Positions 25,199 to 33,440 are shown, counted from the first letter of the stretch. The stretch is 46,437 nt of DNA from Paenibacillus sp. Marseille-Q4541 (GCF_018310695.1 NZ_JAGXCY010000035.1:1-46437), one strand, 5' to 3'. The notes: generated from the letters alone by a model not told the origin. Program-made: numbers and translations.

Positions 25199-26029
25199 CT
25201 ATTTTAGCTCGGTCATAGCAACGCCGTCCATATCATCGAACGTCTGATTCTCTCCTGCCATCGCCCAACAGAAAGTATAGTTGCTTGTTCCAACACCGCT
25301 ATGAATAGACCAACTTGGAGAAATAACAGCTTGACCTTGACGTACAACGAGATGTCTCGTTTCATCCGGTTCTCCCATCATATGAAAAACAGCACCTTGC
25401 TCCGGCAAGTTAAAGTACAGATAAACTTCAGAGCGACGATTATGTGTATGAGCAGGCATTGTATTCCACATGTTCCCTGCATCTAGTTCGGTTATCCCGA
25501 GTACGAGCTGACAGCTTTTGATACCGCCTTCATGAATATACTTATAAATCGTTCTCTCATTGGAGGACGCAATGCTTCCCAGATGGCTAGGTGTTGCATC
25601 TTCCTGCGTTGCTTTCACTGTCGGGTAAGCGTGGTGAGCCGGAGTTGAGACAAAATAGAACTGCGGAACTTCTCCTGCTCCCGAATGGAAGATGACCTCC
25701 TTGACTCCCAGACCAATATATAGGCATTCCTTCGCACCTACCTCGTATCTCACACCGTCAGCTGAAACTGTACCATGTCCACCTATATTAATAATTCCGA
25801 CTTCACGACGTGCGAGAAAAAAGTCTGTACCAATATCCTTCAAAGGAACTTCAAGCTTAATGTCCTTGGACTCAGGTACTGCCGAACCTACAATATAACG
25901 GTCCACATGCGAATACACGGTTACCAGTTCATCCTTAGCAAACAGCTGTTCAATTAGAAACTCTTCACGTAGACGTTTTGTATCATAATTTTTCACTTCA
26001 TTTGGATGGGACGCATAACGATTTTGCAT
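25199..26029 (-). CDS. kduI: 5-dehydro-4-deoxy-D-glucuronate isomerase KduI
   Basis: 276 residues, cupin-fold isomerase converting 5-keto-4-deoxyuronate to 2,5-diketo-3-deoxygluconate. The zinc site is intact: His194, His196 and Glu201 in MPAHTHNRRSE, and His243 in WSIHSG. These are two less than in Escherichia coli KduI (196, 198, 203, 245), consistent with orthology. First gene of the operon kduI-deoR-kduD-TIM barrel, with the direct-repeat operator candidate about 50-90 bases upstream. ATG preceded by GAAAGGAATG. Function secure. Confidence 0.95.
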   Translation of the reverse strand: MQNRYASHPNEVKNYDTKRLREEFLIEQLFAKDELVTVYSHVDRYIVGSAVPESKDIKLEVPLKDIGTDFFLARREVGIINIGGHGTVSADGVRYEVGAKECLYIGLGVKEVIFHSGAGEVPQFYFVSTPAHHAYPTVKATQEDATPSHLGSIASSNERTIYKYIHEGGIKSCQLVLGITELDAGNMWNTMPAHTHNRRSEVYLYFNLPEQGAVFHMMGEPDETRHLVVRQGQAVISPSWSIHSGVGTSNYTFCWAMAGENQTFDDMDGVAMTELK

Positions 26030-26080
26030 TTCTCATCATTCCTTTCATAGTGAGTAGCTTGGATTATTAACTGCACATTC

Positions 26081-26120
26081 GTTCATATAGGTTTATATTA
26101 GTTCATTTTATATCATTTGT
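26081..26120 (-). promoter_or_regulatory. 10-bp-period direct repeats upstream of kduI
   Basis: On the + strand GTTCATATAG (26081), GTTTATATTA (26091), GTTCATTTTA (26101) and the weaker TATCATTTGT (26111) follow each other at exactly 10-base steps. Such face-of-helix repeats are typical of DeoR-family operators. They lie 50-90 bases upstream of the kduI start codon. Confidence 0.6.
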
Positions 26121-26183
26121 GTACACTTATTTATAAAAACTTTAAAAAAATATATAAAGATGATGTTTCTATAAAAACAAAAA

Positions 26184-26204
26184 AACGGCCCTAAAAGGGC
26201 CGTT
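26184..26204 (-). terminator. Terminator of deoC
   Basis: AACGGCCC (26184-26191) pairs with GGGCCGTT (26197-26204) around TAAAA; a run of U follows on the minus strand. Confidence 0.9.
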
Positions 26205-26233
26205 CATTTAAACCTTATTACGCAAATATCATC

Positions 26234-26911
26234 TTAGTAGCTGCTCTCGGAACGTTCGCCTTTAGCAATTGCGACTCCGCCGCTCGTACCAATTCTTGTA
26301 GCTCCTGCTTTGATCATAACAAGCGCATCTTCTGCACTACGAACACCGCCAGAAGCCTTCACGCCAACATCAGGACCTACTGTTTTGCGCATCAGAGCGA
26401 TGTCTTCTTTCGTTGCTCCTCCAGTGGAGAAACCAGTAGATGTCTTAACAAAATCAGCACCAGCTTGTACAGCAAGTTTGCATGCACGTACTTTCTCATC
26501 ATCTGTAAGCAGACAAGTTTCAATGATTACTTTCGTTAGAGCTTTCCCTTTAGCTGCATCTACTACAGCTTTGATATCAGCACCAACATAATCGTCATTA
26601 CCGTCTTTCAGTGCGCTGATGTTAATAACCATGTCTACTTCCGTAGCCCCGTTAGCAATTGCATCCTTCGTTTCATATGCTTTCACCTCAGAAGTCGTCG
26701 CCCCTAGAGGGAATCCAATAACAGTGCATACTTTTACCTCTGGTGTATCTTTCAAAACTTCATAAGCTGTCGATACAAATCCCGGGTTTACACATACGGA
26801 AGCAAATCCATATGTTTTTGCCTCTTCAGCAAGTTTAATAATATCCTCACGGCGAGCATCTGCCTTGAGCAATGTATGGTCAACCAGTGGTGCAATGGCG
26901 GTTTGTGTCAT
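26234..26911 (-). CDS. deoC: Deoxyribose-phosphate aldolase DeoC
   Basis: 225 residues when started at the ATG at 26911, which sits behind GAAAGGA; an upstream ATG at 26938 lacks an RBS. Class I aldolase TIM barrel: Schiff-base Lys156 in DFVKTSTGFSTGGAT, the Asp93 in EVDMVIN and Lys185 in GVKASGG. It splits 2-deoxyribose 5-phosphate into glyceraldehyde 3-phosphate and acetaldehyde. It stands between terminators with no deoB or pdp neighbour. The 11-base TTCGTTCATAT 35 bases ahead (26946-26956) also occurs in the kduI operator, hinting at shared DeoR control. Confidence 0.95.
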   Translation of the reverse strand: MTQTAIAPLVDHTLLKADARREDIIKLAEEAKTYGFASVCVNPGFVSTAYEVLKDTPEVKVCTVIGFPLGATTSEVKAYETKDAIANGATEVDMVINISALKDGNDDYVGADIKAVVDAAKGKALTKVIIETCLLTDDEKVRACKLAVQAGADFVKTSTGFSTGGATKEDIALMRKTVGPDVGVKASGGVRSAEDALVMIKAGATRIGTSGGVAIAKGERSESSY

Positions 26912-26945
26912 AATCAAAATCGTCCTTTCTTCTATCATCCTATAT

Positions 26946-26956
26946 TTCGTTCATAT
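26946..26956 (-). promoter_or_regulatory. TTCGTTCATAT element shared with the kduI operator
   Basis: Identical to 26078-26088 at the kduI repeats. It lies 35 bases upstream of the deoC start codon. The surrounding bases do not continue the 10-bp repeat, so it may be a lone site. Confidence 0.4.
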
Positions 26957-27094
26957 CCCGTGAAACTCCACTGTTATCATACCAATACTGCCTTCGTAAA
27001 GCAAAGGCCATGTACCGGTTTTTACGTTACAGTTTGTGTAACCCACTCCGTTTCCATTCAGGAATTCACGAATCAGTTCCATACCTGCACATAA

Positions 27095-27131
27095 AAATAC
27101 CTTGCCCGCTCTATAAAGAGCAGACAAGGTA
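27095..27131 (-). terminator. Terminator of the qox operon
   Basis: On the minus strand TACCTTGTCTGCTC pairs with GAGCGGGCAAGGTA (14 pairs, two of them G-U), followed by TTTTTAT. Confidence 0.88.
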
Positions 27132-27150
27132 AATAAATAATCATATTCTA

Positions 27151-27486
27151 TTAATGGGCCACCAGGTTGTTCATCATGATCCAGACGGAACCTACAACAA
27201 TGGTAAGTACCAGCAGAAGTCCAAGAATCAGACCCATGACATTCCATTTTGGTTTACCCGGCTCACCTTCACGGATATGCATGAAGAAGAAGAGCTGAAC
27301 AACAAACTGTAATGCGGCCATGATCAGGATAATGACCATATTTACCGTTTTGTCGAACATGTCATTGAGAACAACCACAAGCGGAATGATCGTCAGTACG
27401 ATCGAGATAATATAACCGATGAGGTAAGACTTAAGCGATCCATGATTCTCGTGAGAATCATGTGCATGGTTATGTTGCTCTGCCAT
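27151..27486 (-). CDS. qoxD: Menaquinol oxidase subunit IV (QoxD)
   Basis: 111 residues; a His-rich N terminus (AEQHNHAHDSHENHG) then three membrane helices. This is the cytochrome bo3/aa3 subunit IV fold (CyoD/QoxD), probably needed for assembly or stability of the oxidase. It is the last gene of qoxABCD, one base after qoxC stops, and is followed by a terminator. The residues VQLFFFMHI are typical of subunit IV. The N-terminal His cluster recurs in qoxC (AHDHDHGHHDP), a feature of this operon rather than of the core enzyme. Confidence 0.93.
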   Translation of the reverse strand: MAEQHNHAHDSHENHGSLKSYLIGYIISIVLTIIPLVVVLNDMFDKTVNMVIILIMAALQFVVQLFFFMHIREGEPGKPKWNVMGLILGLLLVLTIVVGSVWIMMNNLVAH

Positions 27487-27487
27487 C

Positions 27488-28105
27488 TTACATCACCCCC
27501 ATCAAGTAGACGATGGTAAGAAGGAAAATCCAAACCACGTCCAAAAAGTGCCAGAACAAGCTTAGTGCCATTACTTTACCGCGAGTTACCGGAGTAATGC
27601 CACGTTTCTTGATTTGAAGCAGAAGGCCGAACATCCAGCAAAGACCGAATGTAACGTGAGCTCCGTGCGTACCTACCAGTGTAAAGAATGCACCAGTGAA
27701 AGCACTTGTTGTAATCGTAGCACCTTCGTGTACCATTTCAACAAACTCGAAAATTTCAAGTCCAAGGAACGCTAGACCAAGTACCCCTGTTACGATAAGC
27801 CAGTTCATTAGACCCTTTTTATCGCCACGGTTCATAGCCAGTACAGCTAGACCACTTGTAAAACTACTTGTCAAAAGAATAAATGTTTCAGCAATGACCC
27901 CTGGCATATTGAAAAGATCAGCACCCGAAGGTCCGCCTGCTGTATTGTCACGCAGAACAATAAATGTCGCGAAGAATACAGCAAACAGGATAAGGTCAGA
28001 AATCAGGAATAGCCAAAAGCCGAGCATTTTTAGTTCTTGCGGATCGTGATGTCCATGATCGTGATCATGTGCATCCGAATGTTGATTTGTTGCTGTATGT
28101 GCCAT
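27488..28105 (-). CDS. qoxC: Menaquinol oxidase subunit III (QoxC)
   Basis: 205 residues with five membrane helices, the haem-copper oxidase subunit III fold of quinol oxidases. Motifs include LRDNTAGGP and the terminal FWHFLDVVWIFLL (quinol oxidase type). Its ATG overlaps the qoxB stop (TAATG), indicating translational coupling. The N terminus is unusually His/Asp-rich (HSDAHDHDHGHHDP), which could bind metal. Identity certain, N-terminal His role unknown. Confidence 0.95.
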   Translation of the reverse strand: MAHTATNQHSDAHDHDHGHHDPQELKMLGFWLFLISDLILFAVFFATFIVLRDNTAGGPSGADLFNMPGVIAETFILLTSSFTSGLAVLAMNRGDKKGLMNWLIVTGVLGLAFLGLEIFEFVEMVHEGATITTSAFTGAFFTLVGTHGAHVTFGLCWMFGLLLQIKKRGITPVTRGKVMALSLFWHFLDVVWIFLLTIVYLMGVM

Positions 28106-30081
28106 TATACCGACCCCCTCAAGGCTGCTTCGGTACGACTTACTTCTTCAGCCGGAATGTAATAATCCGTATCGTACTGGAATGAGCGAGCAACTAGACA
28201 TGCAGCTACACCGATGAGACCTGGAATATACATCCACCACCAGTCCCAAACAAATCCGAAACCTGCGATAAAGAAGAATACCGCCATAATGATTGGAATA
28301 CCTGTGTTTTTAGGCATATGAATCGGTTCGTATACCGGCTGTGTTTCAGTCTGATTGCTTGTAGCGTTACGTTGTTTATCTTCCCAGAATTGGTCAACCG
28401 TAGTGACCTTAGGTACGATAGCAAAGTTATATTCAGGTACAGGAGACGGAATAGACCATTCAAGGGTACGTGCATCCCAAGGATCCGCTCCCACTTTATT
28501 TTCTTTATATTTACGAATACCATCTGCAATTTGCAGCAACTGGAACAAGAAACCTGCACCCATCAGGAATGCCCCGACGGAAGAAACGATGTTGAGCGGT
28601 GCCCAACCTGTATCCCAGCCGTATGTGCTCAGACGACGAGTCATACCCATCAGACCCAGCGCGTATTGCGGCATAAACGTGAGGTAGAAACCAATGTTCC
28701 AAGTCCAGAATGCCCAATGTCCCCAGCGATCCGGCAAAGTAAAGCCGAACAGTTTAGGCCACCAGTAGTACATCCCTGCAAAATAACCGAATACTACACC
28801 ACCGATAAGTACTTGGTGGAAGTGAGCGATCAGGAAGTAACTGTTGTGGAACTGGAAGTCTGCTGGCGCTACCGACAGCATTACCCCTGTCATCCCCCCG
28901 ATAATGAAACATGGGAAGAAGGCAATGGTCCACATCATCGGAAGTGTAAAGCGAATCCGGCCACGATACATCGTGAACAGCCAGTTAAAGACTTTAACCC
29001 CCGTAGGTATAGCAATGAGCATTGTCGTTATCGCAAAGAACGCGTTGACATCTGCGCCCGAACCCATCGTAAAGAAGTGATGGACCCAAGTAAAGAAGGA
29101 CAATACACTGATGATCAGCATAGCGAATACCATCGATTTATATCCAAACAGTCTCTTTCTCGAGAAGGTAGCAACGATCTCAGAGAAGATACCGAAGGCC
29201 GGTAAGACTACGATATAAACCTCAGGGTGACCCCACATCCAGATCAAGTTGATGTACATCATCGGGTTACCCCCGAGATCCAGTGTGAAGAAGTGTGTTC
29301 CTGCAAAACGGTCCATAAACAGAAGGAACAATGTTACTGTCAAGATTGGGAAAGCGAACAAAATAATGATGTTCGTTGCAAATACGGACCAAGTAAACAT
29401 CGGCATTTTCATCCAAGTCATACCCGGCGCACGCATTTTAATAATCGTTACCAAGAAGTTAATCCCGGTAGCAAGGGAACCGATACCTGATATCTGGATA
29501 CCCCATATATAGAAGTTCTGTCCTACCCCCGGACTAAACTGCAGTCCTGATAAAGGCGGATAACTGAGCCAACCTGCTGCTGGTGAGCCCCCGATAACAA
29601 ATGAAATGTTAAAGAGCATAGCTCCTAGGAAGAACAACCAGAAACTTAGTGCATTCAAATAAGGGAATGCGACGTCACGCGCTCCGATCTGCAGCGGTGT
29701 AACGATATTAAATAAACCGAACATAAATGGCATGGCCATGAACAAAATCATGATCGTACCATGTGTTGTAAATACGGCATTGTAGTGATCTGCATGAAGG
29801 AATTCCATATTAGGCATGGCCAGTTGGAATCTCATCATCAGGGCGTCAACCCCGCCGCGGAACATCATCAGGATAGCCGCCAAAATGTACATGATACCGA
29901 TTTTTTTATGGTCAACGGTAGTTAACCAGTTTTTCCAGAGCCAGCTCCACTTTTTAAAGTAGGTGAGTCCGGCTACGATTGCAACAGATGCAAGTCCAAT
30001 CGATACTTGTGCCCCAAGAATGAGGGGATCACCCGTAACGAGGAATTCCGTAGTCAGAAACTCCCAAAACTCACTTAGCAT
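28105..30081 (-). CDS. qoxB: Menaquinol oxidase subunit I (QoxB), haem-copper catalytic subunit
   Basis: 658 residues, catalytic subunit of the cytochrome aa3/bo3-type quinol oxidase that reduces oxygen to water and pumps protons. Haem and copper ligands are visible: FTTHGTIM (low-spin haem His), WGHPEVYIVVLP (the Cu-B His and the cross-linked Tyr), HH in FTWVHHFFTMG, and HFHQVLIGG. The long N- and C-terminal extensions are normal for QoxB/CyoB. ATG with GGAGG upstream, 29 bases after qoxA. It gives the cell an energy-conserving high-oxygen terminal oxidase. Confidence 0.97.
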   Translation of the reverse strand: MLSEFWEFLTTEFLVTGDPLILGAQVSIGLASVAIVAGLTYFKKWSWLWKNWLTTVDHKKIGIMYILAAILMMFRGGVDALMMRFQLAMPNMEFLHADHYNAVFTTHGTIMILFMAMPFMFGLFNIVTPLQIGARDVAFPYLNALSFWLFFLGAMLFNISFVIGGSPAAGWLSYPPLSGLQFSPGVGQNFYIWGIQISGIGSLATGINFLVTIIKMRAPGMTWMKMPMFTWSVFATNIIILFAFPILTVTLFLLFMDRFAGTHFFTLDLGGNPMMYINLIWMWGHPEVYIVVLPAFGIFSEIVATFSRKRLFGYKSMVFAMLIISVLSFFTWVHHFFTMGSGADVNAFFAITTMLIAIPTGVKVFNWLFTMYRGRIRFTLPMMWTIAFFPCFIIGGMTGVMLSVAPADFQFHNSYFLIAHFHQVLIGGVVFGYFAGMYYWWPKLFGFTLPDRWGHWAFWTWNIGFYLTFMPQYALGLMGMTRRLSTYGWDTGWAPLNIVSSVGAFLMGAGFLFQLLQIADGIRKYKENKVGADPWDARTLEWSIPSPVPEYNFAIVPKVTTVDQFWEDKQRNATSNQTETQPVYEPIHMPKNTGIPIIMAVFFFIAGFGFVWDWWWMYIPGLIGVAACLVARSFQYDTDYYIPAEEVSRTEAALRGSV

Positions 30082-30110
30082 GGATGAGGGCCTCCTTTCG
30101 AGCTATTAAT

Positions 30111-31025
30111 TTATTCATGTGCAGCTTCTTCAGCAACTTTTTCGTTTTTCTCAACTACATATTTCGTTACGATATTTTGGAACATTTCGTCCGGAACCGC
30201 AGAGAAATATTGTTCATTTTCGATACTTGGCAAAGCAAGCTCGTCATAAGATTGTTCGGTAAGAGGTTCTGATTTGAGTTTCACTTCTTTAACCCAATTG
30301 TCGTACTCTTCTTCCGAAACAGCATTTACATTAAACTTCATTTCCTCGAAATGTTCCCCTGAGAAGTTAGCGCCTGAGCCTTTATATACTCCCGGCTCGT
30401 CGGCTTGCAAATGAAGTACCATGGCCATACCGGACATTGTATACATCTGTCCACCAAGTTCAGGAATCCAGAACGAGTTCATCGGTGCATCGGATGTAAG
30501 TTCAAAACGAATTGGCGTATCTTCCGGAATCGTAAGTGTATTTACACTTGCTACATTTTCATCCGGATACATAAAGAGCCATTTCCAGTCCAATGAGACC
30601 GCCTGTATCGTTATCGGCTCTTTGTCCGACACGAGTGGTTTCGAAGGTTCTGTTGCATAAGTGTATCGCACAGTAACTACACCAAGAATGATAATGATTA
30701 GGATAGGTACACCCCACCATATCGTCTCGGCAACCGTATTGTGCGACCAATTAGGTGTGTATTTTGATTTGTTTTCTGGTGTATCACGGTATTTCCACAC
30801 AATGACACCAACGAGTATTAAGGTTGGTACGATAATGATCGCGCACAAAATGGTCGAAATAATAATTAAGTCCCTTTGTGCATCGCCGATCGGTCCTTTC
30901 GGATCGAGAACAACGTATCTTCCTCTTTCATCCGCAAACATAGCCCACACGATAACACCTATCGTGACGATCGATAGGACAGCTGCGATAATGATTTTGG
31001 AAAGCGACCTAGGTTTTTTGTTCAT
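30111..31025 (-). CDS. qoxA: Menaquinol oxidase subunit II (QoxA)
   Basis: 304 residues: two membrane helices near residues 9-32 and 50-78, then an extracytoplasmic cupredoxin domain. The Cu-A ligands of cytochrome c oxidases are absent: the expected Cys pair region reads GSGANFSGEHFEEMKF. This defines a quinol rather than a cytochrome c oxidase. The first helix (IIIAAVLSIVTIGVIVWAMF) contains no lipobox Cys, unlike E. coli CyoA, so the subunit is not expected to be lipidated. First gene of the operon; start ATG with GGAGAGGGGATC upstream. Possible upstream control elements lie at 31112-31155. Confidence 0.95.
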   Translation of the reverse strand: MNKKPRSLSKIIIAAVLSIVTIGVIVWAMFADERGRYVVLDPKGPIGDAQRDLIIISTILCAIIIVPTLILVGVIVWKYRDTPENKSKYTPNWSHNTVAETIWWGVPILIIIILGVVTVRYTYATEPSKPLVSDKEPITIQAVSLDWKWLFMYPDENVASVNTLTIPEDTPIRFELTSDAPMNSFWIPELGGQMYTMSGMAMVLHLQADEPGVYKGSGANFSGEHFEEMKFNVNAVSEEEYDNWVKEVKLKSEPLTEQSYDELALPSIENEQYFSAVPDEMFQNIVTKYVVEKNEKVAEEAAHE

Positions 31026-31194
31026 CTTGATCCCCTCTCCTTACGTGCTATTACAAAACGATGCTATTATCTTCTCCCTAAAGATATCAGAAATTCATCA
31101 ACATGAACGTCTTGTTAACAAATTTGTCGAATTTCATCATTTCATTTGTGAATCTTTTCTCACATTTGATATTCTGCCTTGATTTTTCCATACT

Positions 31195-31241
31195 AAAAAA
31201 CCTTAGCCAGTGGACACGGTGGGTGCCAGTTGACTAAGGTT
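31195..31241 (-). terminator. Terminator after the 88-residue membrane protein gene
   Basis: AACCTTAG (31199-31206) pairs with CTAAGGTT (31234-31241); the minus strand continues into a run of U. It separates this gene from qoxA. Confidence 0.8.
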
Positions 31242-31304
31242 CTTTACCTTTTAATTGCCTTTCTGAATCAACGCTTCTCTTCTCCCTTGATGAACTCATT
31301 CGAA

Positions 31305-31571
31305 CTAATCAGTATCCCGTTCACTTCTTCTTATATCAAGCAGTCCCATTGCCTTACCAATAAAATAAATGTAGACGCTCCCTACTAAGAATCCAATGCC
31401 CACCATGATTCCTGTATTACTGTGAGTCAGCGCGTGAAGGTTGAACAAGCAAATTACAACTCCAGTAATCAAGGCCATCCAAGCCATTACGGTCATCATA
31501 AAAACCATCTGCGTTGCGCGTGTGTCGTTCTCCTTGTTATCGCTTACACGTACCGGTTTATTGACGATCAT
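31305..31571 (-). CDS. Small two-helix membrane protein, 88 residues
   Basis: Two membrane helices, about 23-46 (MVFMMTVMAWMALITGVVICLF) and 54-76 (GIMVGIGFLVGSVYIYFIGKAM), between a polar N terminus (VSDNKENDTRAT) and a charged tail (IRRSERDTD). I recognise no family. ATG with GAAGGGG ten bases upstream. The four-unit, 11-bp direct-repeat array at 31638-31681 lies just upstream, positioned over the -35 region, so this gene is probably under OmpR-family response-regulator control. It is adjacent to, and in the same direction as, the qox operon but ends in its own terminator. A respiratory or envelope role is conjecture. Confidence 0.7.
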   Translation of the reverse strand: MIVNKPVRVSDNKENDTRATQMVFMMTVMAWMALITGVVICLFNLHALTHSNTGIMVGIGFLVGSVYIYFIGKAMGLLDIRRSERDTD

Positions 31572-31615
31572 CGTATATCAACCCCTTCTAAATTTTGTAA
31601 GTTCTTACTACATTT

Positions 31616-31681
31616 AATATATCATACTTCACCTAAATTGTTCACTATTTGTTCAAATTTTAGTCAATATTTGTTCAATAT
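31616..31681 (-). promoter_or_regulatory. 11-bp-period direct-repeat array and promoter of the 88-residue gene
   Basis: On the + strand four consecutive 11-mers TTGTTCACTAT (31638), TTGTTCAAATT (31649), TTAGTCAATAT (31660) and TTGTTCAATAT (31671) repeat with exact period 11. On the minus strand the nearest unit (TGAACA) falls 17 bases before a TATATT (31621-31616), taking the -35 place. Tandem 11-bp repeats over the -35 are the mark of OmpR-family activators such as PhoP or ResD. Confidence 0.6.
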
Positions 31682-31792
31682 TTTTGTATTTATAGGGTTT
31701 TACCCTTATTTTTACATATCAAATCATGACTTTTGTAGTTGACTCCGCCACATTTAAGGTGGATTTAAGGTTCACGTGTTATAAGATCACAA

Positions 31793-31828
31793 CAAAAAAC
31801 CGCCAGAGATTAATAATCTCCAACGGTT
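31793..31828 (-). terminator. Terminator after the GH1 gene
   Basis: AACCG pairs with CGGTT and GAGATT (31806-31811) with AATCTC (31815-31820); on the minus strand a U-tract follows (31793-31799). Confidence 0.82.
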
Positions 31829-31915
31829 CTATATCCTGTAAGCTATGAATGATGTCACTTTTATTTCTTTTTTGTATCTGCACGATATCGTCTGTGTTCC
31901 TTTTGATATTGCAAA

Positions 31916-33268
31916 TTACAAAACGTCTTTTGTTTCCAGCCAATTATTGCGAATCACATTCTGATACCAATAGAAGCTTTCTTTTGGCGTACGAACTAAG
32001 GATCGGTAATCTACATGTACAAGTCCAAATCTCATGCGATACCCTTCAGCCCATTCAAAATTATCCATAAGAGACCAGGCCATATACCCTTTCAGATTCA
32101 GGCCATCATTCATTGCACGATGAACCTGTACCATATGCTGCTGCAAGTAGGAGATTCGGCGGTAATCTTTAACTTCCCCATTCACAACACCATCATTAAT
32201 ACAAGCACCATTCTCGGTAATATACGTATCGATATTTCCGTACTTTTGCAAGTAATGCAGTACTTCATACAATCCGCGTGACTCTACCGGCCAGCCAATA
32301 TCGGTACGAACAAGTCCCATATCGAGCGATTCCATGTGCAAGATGCCGCCATCCGGATTATAACGCCCAACATTCATCGTATAGTAATTGATTCCCAGAT
32401 GATCGATTGGCTGACAAATTGTCTCCATATCTCCTGGCTGAACGTCAGGTTTAGCCCCTGCTTCTTCAAACCAGTCTAACATAAACTGTGGATAGGACCC
32501 TTTAAAAACAGGATCTAGGAACCAATCTGCAAACCATGCGATATGACGATTACATGCAGCTTGATCTGCTACTGATTTGCTATATGGTACTGACCACTCC
32601 ACATTGGGAGCGATACCAATTTTACCATCTATTCCGAGCTCGCGGAATTTTAGCACCGATTTACCATGAGCGAGCAAAATCCCGTGCCCTACATTTAAAG
32701 CAACTTGAAGATCTTTGTTTCCTGGAGCATGATTACCAAGTAAGTTAGATAAAAATGCGATACACCACGGCTCATTAAAGGTTAGCCAAAATTTGATTTT
32801 CCCGCCAAATTCACGGAACATCACTTCTGAGTACTTCACAAAGGCATCTACAGTACGTCTATTCTCCCATCCTCCGATATCTTGTAGCGCTTGAGGAAGA
32901 TCCCAATGATAAAGCGTACAGAAAGGCTCAATGTCGTTCTCAATCAACTTATCAACAAAACGATGGTAGAAATCTAGACCCGCTTGGTTGATTTCTCCAT
33001 CCCCATCTGGAATGATGCGAGGCCAAGCTACGGAAAAACGATACGTATTAATTCCCAGTTCCTTCATTAAAGCAATATCCTCTTCATATCTGTGGTAACT
33101 ATCACAAGCTATATCTCCATTATCTCCGTTAAATACTTTTCCTGGCGTCTTCGCAAAGGTATCCCATATCGATGTTCCTCTACCATCCGTTTGAGTAGCG
33201 CCTTCGATCTGATATGATGCGGTCGCTGTTCCCCATTTGAAATCTTTCGGAAATTTAAAAATGGTCAT
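31916..33268 (-). CDS. Glycoside hydrolase family 1 beta-glucosidase
   Basis: 450 residues, the family norm, with no signal peptide, so cytoplasmic. Acid/base Glu166 lies in TFNEP and the nucleophile Glu352 in TENGA. The N-terminal signature FKWGTATASYQIEGA is intact. GH1 enzymes cleave cellobiose and other beta-glucosides or beta-galactosides; phospho-beta-glucosidase specificity cannot be excluded, but no PTS genes are near and the upstream module is an ABC importer, so unphosphorylated oligosaccharides are likelier. The 3' half of its intergenic region carries two LacI/CcpA-type operators (33304-33317, 33370-33383), predicting catabolite control. Its promoter is separate from the upstream binding-protein gene, which ends in its own terminator. 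Confidence 0.94.
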   Translation of the reverse strand: MTIFKFPKDFKWGTATASYQIEGATQTDGRGTSIWDTFAKTPGKVFNGDNGDIACDSYHRYEEDIALMKELGINTYRFSVAWPRIIPDGDGEINQAGLDFYHRFVDKLIENDIEPFCTLYHWDLPQALQDIGGWENRRTVDAFVKYSEVMFREFGGKIKFWLTFNEPWCIAFLSNLLGNHAPGNKDLQVALNVGHGILLAHGKSVLKFRELGIDGKIGIAPNVEWSVPYSKSVADQAACNRHIAWFADWFLDPVFKGSYPQFMLDWFEEAGAKPDVQPGDMETICQPIDHLGINYYTMNVGRYNPDGGILHMESLDMGLVRTDIGWPVESRGLYEVLHYLQKYGNIDTYITENGACINDGVVNGEVKDYRRISYLQQHMVQVHRAMNDGLNLKGYMAWSLMDNFEWAEGYRMRFGLVHVDYRSLVRTPKESFYWYQNVIRNNWLETKDVL

Positions 33269-33303
33269 TTTTAATTCCTCCCAAAATCATCATTTTTGAA
33301 TTG

Positions 33304-33317
33304 CTAAAACGTTTTCG
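33304..33317. promoter_or_regulatory. cre/LacI-type operator 1 upstream of the GH1 gene
   Basis: CTAAAACGTTTTCG: the AAAACGTTTT core is a perfect palindrome, 11 of 14 positions matching the cre consensus. It lies about 40 bases upstream of the start codon. Confidence 0.55.
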
Positions 33318-33369
33318 AAAACAAATAAAAAATTTTATACTTTAATAGTTTTAGAGGATTACGGTAAAT

Positions 33370-33383
33370 ATAAAACGTTTTCA
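33370..33383. promoter_or_regulatory. cre/LacI-type operator 2 upstream of the GH1 gene
   Basis: ATAAAACGTTTTCA shares the AAAACGTTTT core with operator 1, 66 bases further upstream, and matches the cre consensus at 12 of 14. Two sites could support looping by a LacI-family protein. Confidence 0.6.
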
Positions 33384-33440
33384 TTGAATTTATTATATTT
33401 CAATATTTATCGTTTATCAAGAATACCTCTTCCATTTTAT

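Noticed and set aside
28318..29205. Long + strand reading frame of 295 codons within qoxB
   Set aside because: It is the antisense of a well-conserved membrane subunit; composition (Cys/His/Arg/Thr rich) is that of a reversed hydrophobic gene, with no RBS.
31147..31164. TGTGA and TCACA pair upstream of qoxA as an Fnr or Rex site
   Set aside because: The gap is eight bases, whereas both consensus sites need six between these halves.
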